A DNA stretch of 64,000 bases from Trichoplax adhaerens (taxonomy: Eukaryota; Placozoa; Uniplacotomia; Trichoplacea; Trichoplacidae), in the NCBI RefSeq assembly GCF_000150275.1, contig NW_002060947.1, positions 4,206,335 through 4,270,334 of the forward strand, given 5' to 3'. The notes below the pieces were generated by a model. It was not told the DNA's origin. It saw only the letters and a program-made list of their open reading frames with translations, and searched no databases. Shown in pieces: positions 37,801 through 51,200 of the stretch; the stretch's first letter is position 1; every line of letters starts with the position of its first letter. Position numbers and translations under genes: made by a program.

Positions 37801-40800
37801 CAACAATATTTCCATGATAGAGATTAACATATAATGGTTTATCATTAATATAACAGCAAGCGGTAAAGTACAGTACATAGCTACCGTTCGAGCTATTTGC
37901 AAGATTACTACTGCTACATTTTGTAACTAATTCAATCTCCTTGCGATCTGGCATTAAAACAGGTTGCATAGCTATTGGTGGTGTAGCAGGTATACTGTTA
38001 AATGATAGGAGAGATGATGATGACGGTGATTGAGTGGTAGTGACTAATGGCACAGTCTGATTTGGTGCATTTAATCCAGTTGATCGTTCATGTAATAGTC
38101 TTATAAATAGTTGTTGATGATTAATTTGGTTATCTAGGATAACAAAATAAACCGTCTTTAAGCAAATTTCTTCCTTAAGCTGCCGACTGAAACTAGATAC
38201 CACATCGATCATTCCTTTGATCACTTCATCAGCCTTTAACCGACTTCCACCAATTCCAATCATGGGTATAGCTATAGATTTCATCAATTCTATTTTGGCT
38301 TTTTCTAGGCAACGCGCTAACCCATCCTTTAGCCACTAGAATATAAAATTGATCATGAGAATACAATACTTTATTCATATCTCAATGGTTAATGAGCTTC
38401 GATATGAATTAGCTTAGCCTGCAGGAAGAATTATAATGATGAAAAATTTTACAGACTTACTGTGATCGATTTACTGGAACTTAAAAATGGCAAGTGATAT
38501 ACTTTTTTACATCCAAAATAGCTCCCACCAGTACTACCAATATCCTTGATACCTAGAAATTGTAACTGAATTTCACATTCAAGTTGATAACCTAGACCAC
38601 CAGCTTTATGTAATGCGGTAGCGATGGCGCCATCGTAATAGGATTTCAGCTTCATAGAATTGACGATAACATCAGCCTAAAGATGCAAGATAGCATAATA
38701 TAAATGAACTTTATTTATGTGTATAGCTAATTTCGCAAAGTGTAATTTGAATGAAGATATTTCAATATTTTTATAACAAAATTTTTAACATAATTATAAC
38801 TTTACGCACTACTCGCCCTTCTTTCTCGATACTTCCTATTACCAATTTAATAGCAACACGATCATTTATATTATCCGGCGTGGCTTTCTTAGGCAAAGTT
38901 GACGTTAGGGGTAGTTTATTTATAGGAGTATTAGGGATGACTGTTTGCGCGGATAATTCATTATTATTAGCGAGAATTAATTTATTTGATACTTTATCCA
39001 CATCAGATGTCGTCGTAGTTTGTAAATTACAACTTGCTCTACCATTAGAATCTATAACTTTCTGAATCTTTACTTCATTCCTTTTAACCTGGTTCATACG
39101 CTTTGAGCCCTTCAAATTGGTTGATATACTACTATAAATTATTAAAATATAGAAATTATATATGTAAAAGCAGCAAATTAAATTAGTGCTTGATATTAAT
39201 AATTGAATAATATCTAGTCATGCTAACATATTACAGAGACAATTTTTAATTTCTAATACTGATTGCAGATCAGTAGCTAGTAAAATTAAACTTGTAATAA
39301 TTTACGTAAATGTACAGCGCTATTATTAGTACTACAGTATACCGTACTCCAGTTAATTCATCATTTTCAGATGAGTGTGACGTACTCAAAAACATTGACG
39401 ATGAATTATCAACTACTACCAAAGCTTAAAGAAAAGAAGTTACTATGGGTAAAAAAGCAGCCGATGGAATTAAAATATGATTGCCAATATTCTCATAATA
39501 CCTAATCAGACCACAATCGATTTCTGCTATCGAACACGAATTAAATACAGTAACCGTTATAATCAATTAGTTCCTTAAAAATTCTGATGACGGATAACTC
39601 AGGTTTCAACAAGATTTAAAGAAATTGTGTGCAAGAATAGTCTTAGACTAAAACTTAACGTGAACTTGGTATTATAATTACCACTTCCATAACATCTAGT
39701 CAGATAACTTTCGATTGTAGATACTTATCGAATAACTGTTTACGAGAATAGACTGTAATAGCATTAACATTTCAATGATGTATTAATTAATTTTTATTAA
39801 TAATGCAATACGAGTATATGAAATATGAATCAGTAGTGAAAAGATTTTTATTATTATCAACATTTTGCCCATTTAAGGAATATTTACTAGCCGAATCGTT
39901 TTCTTAAAATCAATATGAGTCATTTATAACATAGAATATAGGATAGCAGTCTAACATCGATTTAGCAATAAATACATCTAGTTACAGTTTGCTAACTGAT
40001 ACCTTTGATCTTTATCGTCTAGAATGATAGTTATGCAGTCATTTTCATCTTGTAAAGATTTCAATCTCATCTGACAATGGCTTGATGTTAAAAATCTTCC
40101 CACCTTACAACCTGTACTAATAAACTGGTCCTCTTCAACAATAACTTTATTTAACAGCTTATAAATCTCGTTCATAATAGATTCTCTATTTGATGGATTA
40201 CATTGAACTTTAATTTGATGATGACAGATAGACGTATGCAGACACTTTTTCTCGTCTGCTTTCTCAAATAGGATAACGCAATTATACTGATTTTCAAGTT
40301 GAAGGATTTCATGCATCAAATGTAATCGCAAGTATTCTATTTTCAAAGCTGAAAAAAATATCCACCGCATAAAACATAGTGAATTACTTTTCGTTATAAA
40401 TGCGAAATAGATGCAAGTATTTTTAATAGAACTCTTACATACCTTGTTCAAGAGTTTTTTCCTGAAATAGCGCAAAATGATCCTGGAAATAGTTGCTATC
40501 AAGCGATTTTGTTTCTTTTGTATTAGAACTTAAAGACGGAGATTTACTAATATAACGTCAGTAAAAGACTATTAGTATCAACTGGTAAAAAATACCCGTT
40601 CATGTGAACGGAGGATGATTTTTGTTGGTTGGCATTCGCGGATATTAGAATTTAGATTTCTATTACTACGTGGCATTATTCATTCATTATTTCCTCGATG
40701 TACAGTACAACTCAATTTGTATTCACTAATTTTGTGTTAGATTCCTATCTGTGTCTAGCGTTATCCTTTTCCCACGTTGATGCTATGTGAATATACTGCC

Positions 40801-42964
40801 GTACAATAACCATCCTGCAATACCGTATGTTTAAACAATTATTATTATACAATTTTAGCTTAATTAGGATTTTATCCACTTTTAACGCTTGTGTTTTTTC
40901 ATTACGCTATCTATGCACTAATTCAATTTATGCCCATTCGATAGCGTGCAACGGAAACTTCATATAGTTTACATTAACCTTTGTTATTACTATATATGTA
41001 AAAAGTAGGGTACATTTACCATTAGAACACCACTATGATGCCCGAATCAATCATTACGTTGTATAATAATTAAAAAAACATGCGGCAGCAGTAGCTATAA
41101 ATCGGATTGTGCAGAAGTTTGCACACACAAAGCTCCATTATAATATGATGATGATGATGACGATATATATATGTAAGACCTTTACAATTTTACTAAGCAG
41201 CTGCAGAAAGATGTCGATTGTGCAGGAGTTTGCACACGCAAAGCTCCACTATAATACGATGATGATGATTATATAAGACCTTTCTAATTCTAGTAAAATG
41301 TTCGAAACTAATTTTAATAAAAATTTTCCCTTCTATTTCATATGTCGTAGAACTTGAAGATCGTAATTTGCTAAGATAAGGTTAGCAAACAACCTTAATA
41401 TCTATTTGCAAGTAAAATTTTGATAGTCTTTCTAAACTGATAATAACGATATAAAGCTGTAAATTTCATTTCCAGTCAATAATTACTGTAAGTTGCAGTA
41501 CAATCAATTTGTTCCACTCTGATTCGTATGTATAAAAAATTTAGAGTAGGCTTGCAAATACAATAATTTCAGTATCAATTCGTAAGCAATTTAAGCATAA
41601 TTCTTTTAATCTAATAAAAACTTGTAGGACGAAATGAATTTGGGGAGAATATTTACCTCTGATATTTAGCTGTTTTTACTACATCGTTGATTGTATCTGA
41701 CTGTTCACCTTTATCCCCATCATCTGTAACATCAAATTAACCATATTTTTAACTCTTTAATAAAATATTACCTAGCAATTTAAGAAGTATACAGTACCTT
41801 GAGTTAGTATGCTTTCTTCTTCTATCGATAACGGTTGATTTTGCATATTAGATTGTTCTGATTCTTGCGCATACTTTTAACGATATAAATTCGAAAATAT
41901 ACTCAATAATTTACTAGTTGAAGGTTTTCTTCAAGTTTGTTCAATCAATTTTTTTAATTTAGAATTTAGTAATGGAATATCGATGATCTCATCATAATGA
42001 GTAACTCTCTTTGATAAATTAAGGAATAAATTTCATTATTTAGCTGATAAAAAGATCGACGAATATCGATAACTTAGCCATACACAATAGTATGATAGTG
42101 ATGCGAAGCTAATACAGAAATAGTAATTCTAACCATAAAGTCTATCATACGTACACTTACTAGACTTTGATGACGATAGTAATTAGATGAATAAATTAGC
42201 CGGCTATTAGCGCCCTATCCTAAATGAGATTCCCTTACCTCAATCGATTGATTTTTACGGCTCAAAGTTCTATTTAGCAAATCGAAATTATGATTATCTA
42301 CTACGCATTCTTCATCGCTACCGCTATCGATAATAACGATGGGAGGAGATAGTTTTGAAGTAGTTTCGTGGTGATACTTTAACGGGCTATGCAGTGATAC
42401 TTTGGAAGACCGACATCGATTAGGCGATGGATGTAATGTTTGGATAGTCATTTGATGATTATTATCACCATCGATTACAATCACTTGATTGGAAAGCGTG
42501 TGAGATTTTGTTGTCTTTTTGCTGTCCTTCTTTTTTCTCTGTAAGAGATGGTTGGAATTACTCTTACTTTTATGGTGTTGTTTAGACCATGCATGGGATT
42601 TTTCGGTAGTCAATTCAATCGTATTTTGATCAACTAAGTTAACATAACCCGAAGTTGAAGGCATCAATTCGCCTCTTGATTGATCAGTAATGTTTGCATC
42701 ATCTAGACATGGTAATGGATCGGTTAGTAAGTCTAATCCAGATGATCTTTGATGCTGATATTGGTACGGATGGAGTCGTTGATAATTTGTAGTGGCAAGC
42801 GATTGGCTCCAACTATCACCATGTTTTATCTTCTTACGCTCTTGACAGTAGAAGAATTCTTCTGCTGCATCATGTTTTTCCTCACCTTGATCAGTCCATT
42901 CCTCAATGGATTTCAATTTTGTACTCTCTACTTGACCCGGAGCAGGATTTTTACAGGGGTTCAT
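34764..42964 (-). CDS. PARP14-like ADP-ribosyltransferase (SIMs, KH-like, macro, WWE, ART domains)
   Basis: Ten exons join in phase: 42964-42239, 41873-41798, 41723-41657, 40546-40443, 40348-40003, 39131-38813, 38676-38461, 38335-36799, 36595-36263 and 35026-34764, about 1328 residues. Exon 1 is disordered and carries two SUMO-interaction-type motifs, VIVIDGD (161-167) and PIVIIDSGSDEE (208-219). Exon 5 is a KH-like segment (LKIEYLRLHLMHEILQLE). Exons 6-8 give one macro domain, about 525-700 (GSIEKEGRADVIVNS, GAIATALHKAGG, AIPMIGIGG). A WWE-like region ends exon 8 (WYAIIGQSKFKF to YPIGRF). Exons 9-10 encode the catalytic domain: PPYWDEM, LLFHGT (His about 1216), GTGTYFAV (Tyr about 1250) and NPTIFVVSNDNSAYPEYILR. 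The third catalytic position appears to be Ile, so an H-Y-I triad and mono-ADP-ribosylation are inferred. Exons 2-3 are short and less certain. An upstream non-coding exon is possible because the ATG follows an acceptor-like cag. Confidence 0.88.
35027..36262 (-). repeat. Decayed tandem repeats filling the last intron of the PARP-like gene
   Basis: Phrases such as cgacctttaacatcttaat, tctctaaacatgttaattca, aatgttg-cgacctt and ttaatttgac recur at roughly 60-120 bp spacing (for example 35401, 35440, 35585, 35765, 35955, 36110). The intron lies exactly between the His-containing and the Tyr-containing catalytic exons. The repeat unit cannot be fixed by eye because copies are strongly diverged. 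Confidence 0.5.
41095..41295. repeat. Two direct copies of a segment with a gat microsatellite, in a PARP intron
   Basis: Copy 1 at about 41103-41187 and copy 2 at about 41215-41292 share cgattgtgcag(a/g)agtttgcacac, gcaaagctcca, tataat-cgatgatgatgat, then tataagacctt and aatttta/aattcta. Spacing is about 112 bp. They sit in the intron between exons 41723-41657 and 40546-40443. Confidence 0.8.
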
Positions 42965-45282
42965 TGGGTCTGTAATAAAGAAAAATACTTGAATAATTAC
43001 CCTAAATCAATACTGGGCTACTTACTGGAAGGCAGATACAAGAGTACAAGTATAAGAGTACAATGTTAGTTAGCCAGCAGATCGAATGAACTTCATTTGC
43101 AGTACAGGACAGTATAATTAAATAATTATTTTTAATTTTTCTCAATGTGTCATAACAGAAACATATGAAAACTAGTATTTCATTAGTTTCGATCTCTATT
43201 TATTTTTTCCCCCTAAGGATTGTCTACCTTGGAAGAATGCGTCACCATGGTTATTTTTTTTTACCCCTCCCATAAATATGAAATATATAATGAGTTTACT
43301 TCCAGGATCGCGTTTTACTGCTACTTATATAGGTAAAATGTACTATGATTAGTTACAATCTAAACTATAACTATGCACATCGTAGGCTAGATTGCGTCAT
43401 GACTTGTTTTCCTTTCCTCATTTATATTTTGCTTGTACTTGCTTATTATGCTGTGCCTGTGGGTGCGATCTACCGCAAAGTACAAAATTATCCAGCTTTA
43501 CCCCTTGAATAACAGTAGTATCCATCCATAATGGATTCCATACTGATCGCGGTGTATCTTAAGTTATTTTAGGTTATCTAAAGTTACACAAGCTATAAAA
43601 GTGCACATCGTAAAGTGCGTAATTATAGCTAAGGCCTAACTACTTGTAGAAGCCAGTGGAAATTTATACAACTTAAATGCGTCAATAATTTTACTACGGT
43701 AGACCAGAGTTTGTAGTTGTAGAGCATTAGAACGGACCACAGAACACAATTCTGTAAAAGATTCGCAGGATTGTAGTCATTCCTAATAAATATCTTCATC
43801 CATTTTAATCCAGTTAAATGAAAATCTGAATACCCAGATTGCCCAGCCTACTCAGTATAGTATCATTCACTGAGATGCAAAGGAGTATCGAAATTTTATT
43901 GACACTTTAGTCATTGCCACCGTCCATTGACATTTATGATAAAAAAAGGCATTTGGTTAAGTACGGACAAAGAAGTTGAGAAGTCTCCTATATCCAAGAG
44001 TCCTCCGGCTATTAAAGGTAGCATTTGTTGTAACCAAATCTTAAGATTGTATACTATATGGACTTTTCACCGTTGCGCTTCTCTGCTTCTCACAATTCAC
44101 AATAATATCTAAAATGAATCTCACACATGAGCTGTATTGACATTAGCCTACCTAATTATGGGCTCCGTATTGAAGCTGAGTGCCAATGTAGCATTTTAGA
44201 ACGAGGATAAATTTGATAATGTTGACTCTCTCACGCAGCAGCTATGGTGTGTAGTTCAAGGGTTTCAGATATTATTTCCTATAGTACCTGCTTTTCGAAG
44301 TTAGTAAAATTTAAATCCTTCGTTACTCTCAAATTCCTCAATTATGCATTATAATTTCGTTTCCGAATAACGTTACTGTTATATATCTGAATCTTACACT
44401 TAGTTAATGTTAGTATATGTTCCCCACGAAAATACATAGCAGTTACAATCTTAATATATATGTATTTAGCGTATCATATGCATACCATTTGCAATATTAG
44501 AAATGGAATACTTAAAGAATATAATGGAAGTTAACGCAACTATAGATCATGTTATTGCTCTTTGATTAGATATCAACAGATAAAGTCTTGCGCCTTCATC
44601 TTTAACGTAAGCTGAAAACTAATTAATCCTTTTCAACATTAGGAGTGTGTCGAAGCTTAACTCTTGCAACCGTATAATATTCCAACAGTCAAGGCAATAA
44701 AAAACTTATAAGGTGGTAAAATTTTATAGAAATTTCTTTCCAGTTGCACTTTTCTTTAAATGCAATGCACTGACAGATAGGATTTCGACCTACTTTCAAT
44801 CCACTGGTTGAAATGATTTGGATAAATTCGTTCATTTTTATTAAGACATTAAAAAGACCACAATTATAGCTCGGCTATAATATCAGTATTCTGTTATCAA
44901 TAAAACGCTCATTTTTCATGACTATTAACAAATACCTTTGCTACAGTAGGCTTCTTTTAAATAAAAATGCTAACATTTCACGAGTAACAACAAATACACA
45001 TGTTATTAGTACAATATTATAAATAAAAATACTTCAATTTGCATTATTATTTACAAATAGGCATGTTGTTGCATAAAGCTTTAAAAATGAAAATGCTTCA
45101 ATGTCACCATTTTTAAGGTTAACAGATAGATAGAATAGATCATGAAAGAGTATCATCATATGTATCATACATTATTTCTATTTTGTAGTATTGCGGTTAA
45201 TAGCAATTTAAATAAATAGTAGCCAGGAAAAGAGAAATTCCACACCACTAGGGTGGACATGCCCTAATAAAAATATGACTAT
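42965..45282. other. Intergenic region between the PARP-like gene and the TIR gene
   Basis: Both neighbours are on the minus strand, so this holds the PARP-like promoter side and the 3' UTR of the Roc-COR-Death-TIR gene. I see no gene. A plus-strand open frame at 43927-44112 has no recognisable domain. Nothing repetitive stands out by eye. Confidence 0.5.
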
Positions 45283-48200
45283 TTACAATATATTACAACA
45301 TTGGCTAACATGAGGATTAGACGTTGTCCTTGTACGTGGCAATGCAGAAAATAGCGCATCTTCAAAAATTGAAGATCCTATCGAAATATTGTCATATGGA
45401 TGGAAACGAATATGATTTCCAGAATGACCACCACCATTAATATTGTGATGATTGGTATTATTATGATCAGCATTAGTGCTGGAATAATGATTACTATTAT
45501 TATTAGGATTAGGCGAAAGATTATTCGTGGAATCATTTTGATTATCTAGTGAATTGCCGGATGTTATTTGTTCATCGCTCAGTTTAACATATTTATTGAT
45601 TCGTTCAATAATCTCCGAAAATTTCTCGCGTGGCGATAGATTTCTACCTTTACCTCCATGACCACCACCTTGGCCGCTCATATCGATGTAAATAAGTTGA
45701 GAAAAGCTAATAGCCATTGCACCTGGTGGTGGCCAATCGACCTTTTCCAACATGACAGGCACAATCGGCTTACCTAACATATCAGCTAAAATAATCTCTT
45801 TACTACAACTACTAGAAGAGACATACTTGGAGGTTACACATGCAATCACTAATTGGGCCTCTTTGATACCGTCGTAAATTTTTTGATATAGAATATCACC
45901 GCCACCCATTTGACCAATATCAATCCAACATTTATAGCCATACCTTCCTAATCGACTACATAAGGCTTTAGCTTCAGCTTGATGGTCCCATTGATAGCTG
46001 ATAAAAATTTCTGGTGAGGGTGTATCGGAGCGGACAATGTTGTTATTATTACTGTCTGAATTTTGAACGATACCTTATGATTGAAATTGAGCGTAAAAAA
46101 ATAATTGTAAGCTTATTTAATGGTATTGATACACTCTTAATATTCCTTCCAAATCAGTTTCAATCATTTAGTTAACGATCACAATACAGCTATCAAACAG
46201 AAGTCAACCTATACATTTATTTCGTGTTCGTTGTAATTGAAATAGAACATGAACTAAAATTCTAACATGACTGATTTCTTATTAGTATATACTCTATTAT
46301 AGCATACCTTTATTAATCTCAATTTCCTGCATTATGTGCATAACATCGTCGCGTTGTATTGACTGCAATATTTGATATAAATCATCGATGGTATTACTTT
46401 TACTCCAATCATTCAATATTGCATGTGCAGGATCTGCTGTTAAACTCCAATTACATATATCGATCTCACTATAGCCCATTTTTCGAGCCAATGTGCGCCA
46501 ATTAGCTTTACCAGGTAAAGTTAATAAATCGGTAACTTCATGGGGCCATTCAAATTCTTGTTCATTCTATCAATTTATTAATACATATGTTAGCTACTAG
46601 TTCTAATATGGAAGTCAATGAATGATAGTTTAATTATTTTAGATTTTTTCCAACATATACGAACTACATCATTAATTGTATCTATATCAAGACTTTAGTC
46701 ACTATAAATAGGTATAAAATAAATACCTTGCTACTGGACTTAATTAAGGATCCTAAGCTTTTCTTGTCTAGATTAAACACGGTAATAAAAAAAGCAATAG
46801 AAATTTAGTTATTACAAAATAGTGCCGGTATATTAATGATTGTATATTGATTAGCACTTATGTACGTCGATATCTAAAGATTTTAACTCTCAGTGGTCAA
46901 TATAGAACAACCTTTTTTAACTTCAGGACAAAACCACTTTTTATATGGTGCTGTACGAATTCTTCTATGATCACAGAGGACCAGCTAAAAAAATGCAATT
47001 TTTATGACCGTTTGATGACATATGTATAAAGATCTCTTCAATATTATATAAAATTCTTATGAATATAATCAAAAAGATGACCGTAGGCACAGCGTATTGA
47101 TTTATGGTTTAATTGATAATATTCCGAAGTAATAATCTCTTTTAAAGTGCAAAATAAAAATTTGTCATTAGTACTAAGCTAACCTTTGCAGACTTGCAGA
47201 GTTCTAATTCATGAAAATGCAAACACTCTTCTCTTTGACAACCATTAATGTTATGTTTTTCACATAACTTGTTGCATGTACAGGCTACAACAATTTGATA
47301 ATTAAGGTGACGGATCCAGGCTTTACGCAAGTTAGCCAATGTCGCTTTAACAAACTGCAAAACCTGTAAATAAAGTATTTAAATAAGAACTGTATATATT
47401 TCGGTGTTAATACTATTTACAGAGACTAATATATTTGCCAATCTTTTAATGAAATCATACCTTTGTACATGCTTGTCTATTTACTTCAATAACAACTCCT
47501 TCTTCCTCATCATCGAAGTTTGCTCGTTGGACAACAACCTATTAGTAAGGGTGTCATACAGGGTATCATTTATAGGTTAGGATTTACTTCTTATTTATAG
47601 TGAGCCAGACTGTAACAACAAAAGCATCTATTGTAGCCATTAACTGGTACATTACAAAACTATTAACCTTTATTCGTGCAAATCGCATAGGTGCTCGATG
47701 TAGTATAAAATCATGATCTTCATCTAAATAAAATCGAGCACAGTTATTATATAAATAAGGCTCTCGACCACCACATTCTTGTGTCCATCTAACGACATGC
47801 ATTAATAAGCGATTATAAAATCCATCTGGCAGAAATCCGTCAAAGTCAACATAGAACGATATATCCCAGTTATTATGAATGTAGATATCTTCAATCCTCT
47901 TGGGATTTTGCAACCGTGATGGTAAATAATACGTATTTCCACATTCCGCATAATCAGTACAATCAGATGATCCCTATAAAATAAGAATAAATTTAAAAAT
48001 AAGATAGTAAATAAAAGATGACTGACATTTAGGTAGAAATTGATAAAACAGCTAATGAAAGATAGTTATTTATTTTCTTAGGTGCTATAGTGAATTTGTT
48101 GGACCTTTCGGGGAATTAATCGACGACATAGCAGATCAAACGATTCCATTAAATTTAGTAACATTGATTTATGATCGATGATATCACCCCACATATAATT

Positions 48201-51200
48201 GATTAAATCGTCAGTCAATATTCCTCGTTTATTAAGTAATTCTAATGAATTCGATTTCATGGAAAACTGAAATAAGATAAGAACAAATTTCAAAATAGAT
48301 ATTTATAAGCTTTAAAGTTTCATCATTACTAAACAATTGAGTTTATGTTCGTTAACTAATAGTCAAAAATATGATTACATTTTATCCGTAATTATACCAA
48401 TCATGTACTAACGTTATTGCCTATGTTTTTCAAAGTTAAAATTTTAACAAAAGAATCAGCCAACCATAACGGATCAAGAATAACAGTAATATTGTTGGAT
48501 GTATTCCCGACTGAATCTTGATAGTGTACAATATTGCCAAGATCGTGATAGTATTGTAACATGACTTTAATAGCAGATCGATCGATAATATGCGATTCCG
48601 ATGCAATTAACTGATAAACCTAATAATACATAATAATTTTTAGTATGAAAAAGATTAGTGCGCAAAGATAATATCATCCGTATCACAAAATGAATAATGT
48701 TATTGTAGTAATGAAAATATGCTATAGATATGGTACAGTATTTGTCAATGCAAGAGTAAAAAAATGTGACAGCACTGGTAAATCGAGTTACAGTACAATA
48801 TTATTTATGTATCTATTGAATTTAAAAACTATTCAAATGGCTATTTATATAACCTTAAAATAATTATTATCAATCGATAATTATTGTTTGATTGTTATAT
48901 TTCTTTTACGCAATTAAAACTATGTTCAGTCTAGTCTTATTAGTTAATCAATACTAAATTTAATTATACTTATTAAACGCTCACTGAACTGACATAAATA
49001 TTCTTATTCCAAGAAATACTACCTTATCGTCTAGACAATAAACCTATTTACTTATTTATTTATTAATTTGTCCGCAGAAACGGTGTCAATAACCATACAC
49101 AATTCAGCTATAAGTCGATTTTAATCATGAGCTTAATTGCTTTAGCACTGACCTCATCGGATGATATTAAATGCTTTCCTTCTTTCGTCATTTGTCGAGA
49201 TAGGCATTCAAATTTTAGCCACTGGATCGGTATCTTTTCACTGATAAAAGGTTGTGATTCTACAGCATTGTCGATGCTTTGAATAAGTTTGGCCAACTAC
49301 ATAATATCATAAAAAAGAAATCTTATTTAAATTCTTTCCATGACATTAAATCCACTGTTCTCATCAAAAAATAAAATAAATCTATTAAATTGCGAACATT
49401 TTTTTACTTACCTCCTCGTCTTGATCATCATCTAATTGATCATCAATTGCAAAAAATATTGGGGCCATATGCCTAGCGTAAGGTTTACCCCGTAGGTTTT
49501 CCTGTATCCTATCAAATCTATAGTTTATTAATTTGTTACGTTCCTAATAGGAAGCAAAGAATTGTCGTTAGAAAGAGCTTATATTCTATCATATCTCAAT
49601 GGCCTTTACATTAATAATAATACAATCAAAAATTTTAAATATGCTCTTAATTTTTTATTGTTGGAGGTTAGCTATTATTTACCCGAATATAAACAAAATA
49701 ATATTACATACATTTTTCGACTTACTGTGATATTACTACCAAGTTTATTCTTGTTAATGCCAATGATAAATACGGTAGGTGTTAGAAGAGTAGCTTTACG
49801 ACTGGGGTTTTGACCAACAGCGCAAGAGTAAATGGAGCTCATCCAGTATAAAATAAAATCCAGTACACATAATTCATTTCCCTCCTATCAAAAAATTTAT
49901 AATTTGAGTTAAACTTCATATGCATTCACTTAAAGTTTTTTGTGTCAGGGACTACTAAAAGAAGTAGTCTCTGTTAGTATGGATATATAATTAAATAAAA
50001 AATAAATTAAAAGTAAATTGTTCACTACGAATGTCGATTCTAATTAGTACAATTGTAAAACGACTAAAGTTTAATTTTAGACACTATACCGATTCTTCAA
50101 TATCTTCGGTTAAATCGAAAGCGATGATATAGATTGATTTATTGTTGCAAAACATCTACATTATCCAGATAATAATAAAATGGAAATTAATAGCTAATAA
50201 GGGGAAATTTCTGATTTAGAGTGAACGATTAAATATAGGAAGTGCAACGATGGTTTCAAAAGTTTGGCGATCGCAATTAACTTACACGATAAGATAAATT
50301 GTGTATAGGTTGTCCACTTAAATCCCAGACATCATGAGTTTTTAAGATCTCCTCATTGGGCTTAACTTCGATATTATTTTTTTCATGATTATCAATATCA
50401 CAATTTTCAATCATTTTGCATACAATTTGTTTCATTGTAGGGGCTAAGCTGTTTAATATTGCTTCATGCTGTTGACTAGCTTGCAGGGTCGAATCGGAAG
50501 TTTGTAATTCCTTCGACAAATGCCAGCTAGGAGAATAACTTGGTTCATCTTCAATATCACAAATATCATGATCGTCAATATAACGATCTTCGTCATTGAC
50601 ATTCATATTAGATTCATCAATATCTTGATTATCGATTATACTTTCTAATTTGGTAACAATGCTTTTAGCTAATGCTTGATCTAGTTGTTCTTGAATTTTT
50701 TCCATTTCATCTATTTTAATTGACAATAAAATCATAATTGAGAATGTACTATAGATGAATTTCGCTATACCGCATATTTAAACAACGAAAGGGGCAAGAC
50801 TTCTGAGTGTCAATACTGCATCATCATTTTAGGTATTGATTATAGCTATTTTACATCTTTATTTATAACAGCATGATAGGTTACCTTCTATGGTGGAAAA
50901 CGAATATTTCTTATCCAAAGCATCTTTTCCGCCTTCTTCTACTAAAGGACTTAAATTACCTTGACCTAAAGTATCAAAATTGTTCATTGCGAAAATTTTA
51001 AAAACAAACGAATTAATTACAATAAATATTTAGTAGATTTAACAGTTCCATGTACTTTATAACTTTTAAGCTACTTGTACAGAGAAATAACGTAGTTATA
51101 AATATGATGTAGATATGTATTACCTTTCAGGATTTTACTAATTGTTTGTCGGGGAAGCTGATCTTTACTTAAGATTACAAAGCGAATTCGACGAACATTT

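Noticed and set aside
43927-44112. 61-codon open frame between the PARP-like and TIR genes
   Set aside because: Isolated, without recognisable sequence features or convincing splice partners.
45283-46566. MyD88 ortholog
   Set aside because: A Death-TIR pair is present, but the TIR sequence lacks MyD88-specific features and the exons continue upstream in phase into Roc-COR domains.
49562-49813. 83-codon plus-strand open frame
   Set aside because: It overlaps the minus-strand Roc exon at 49884-49726, which carries the conserved TPTVFIIG motif; the plus frame is a shadow.
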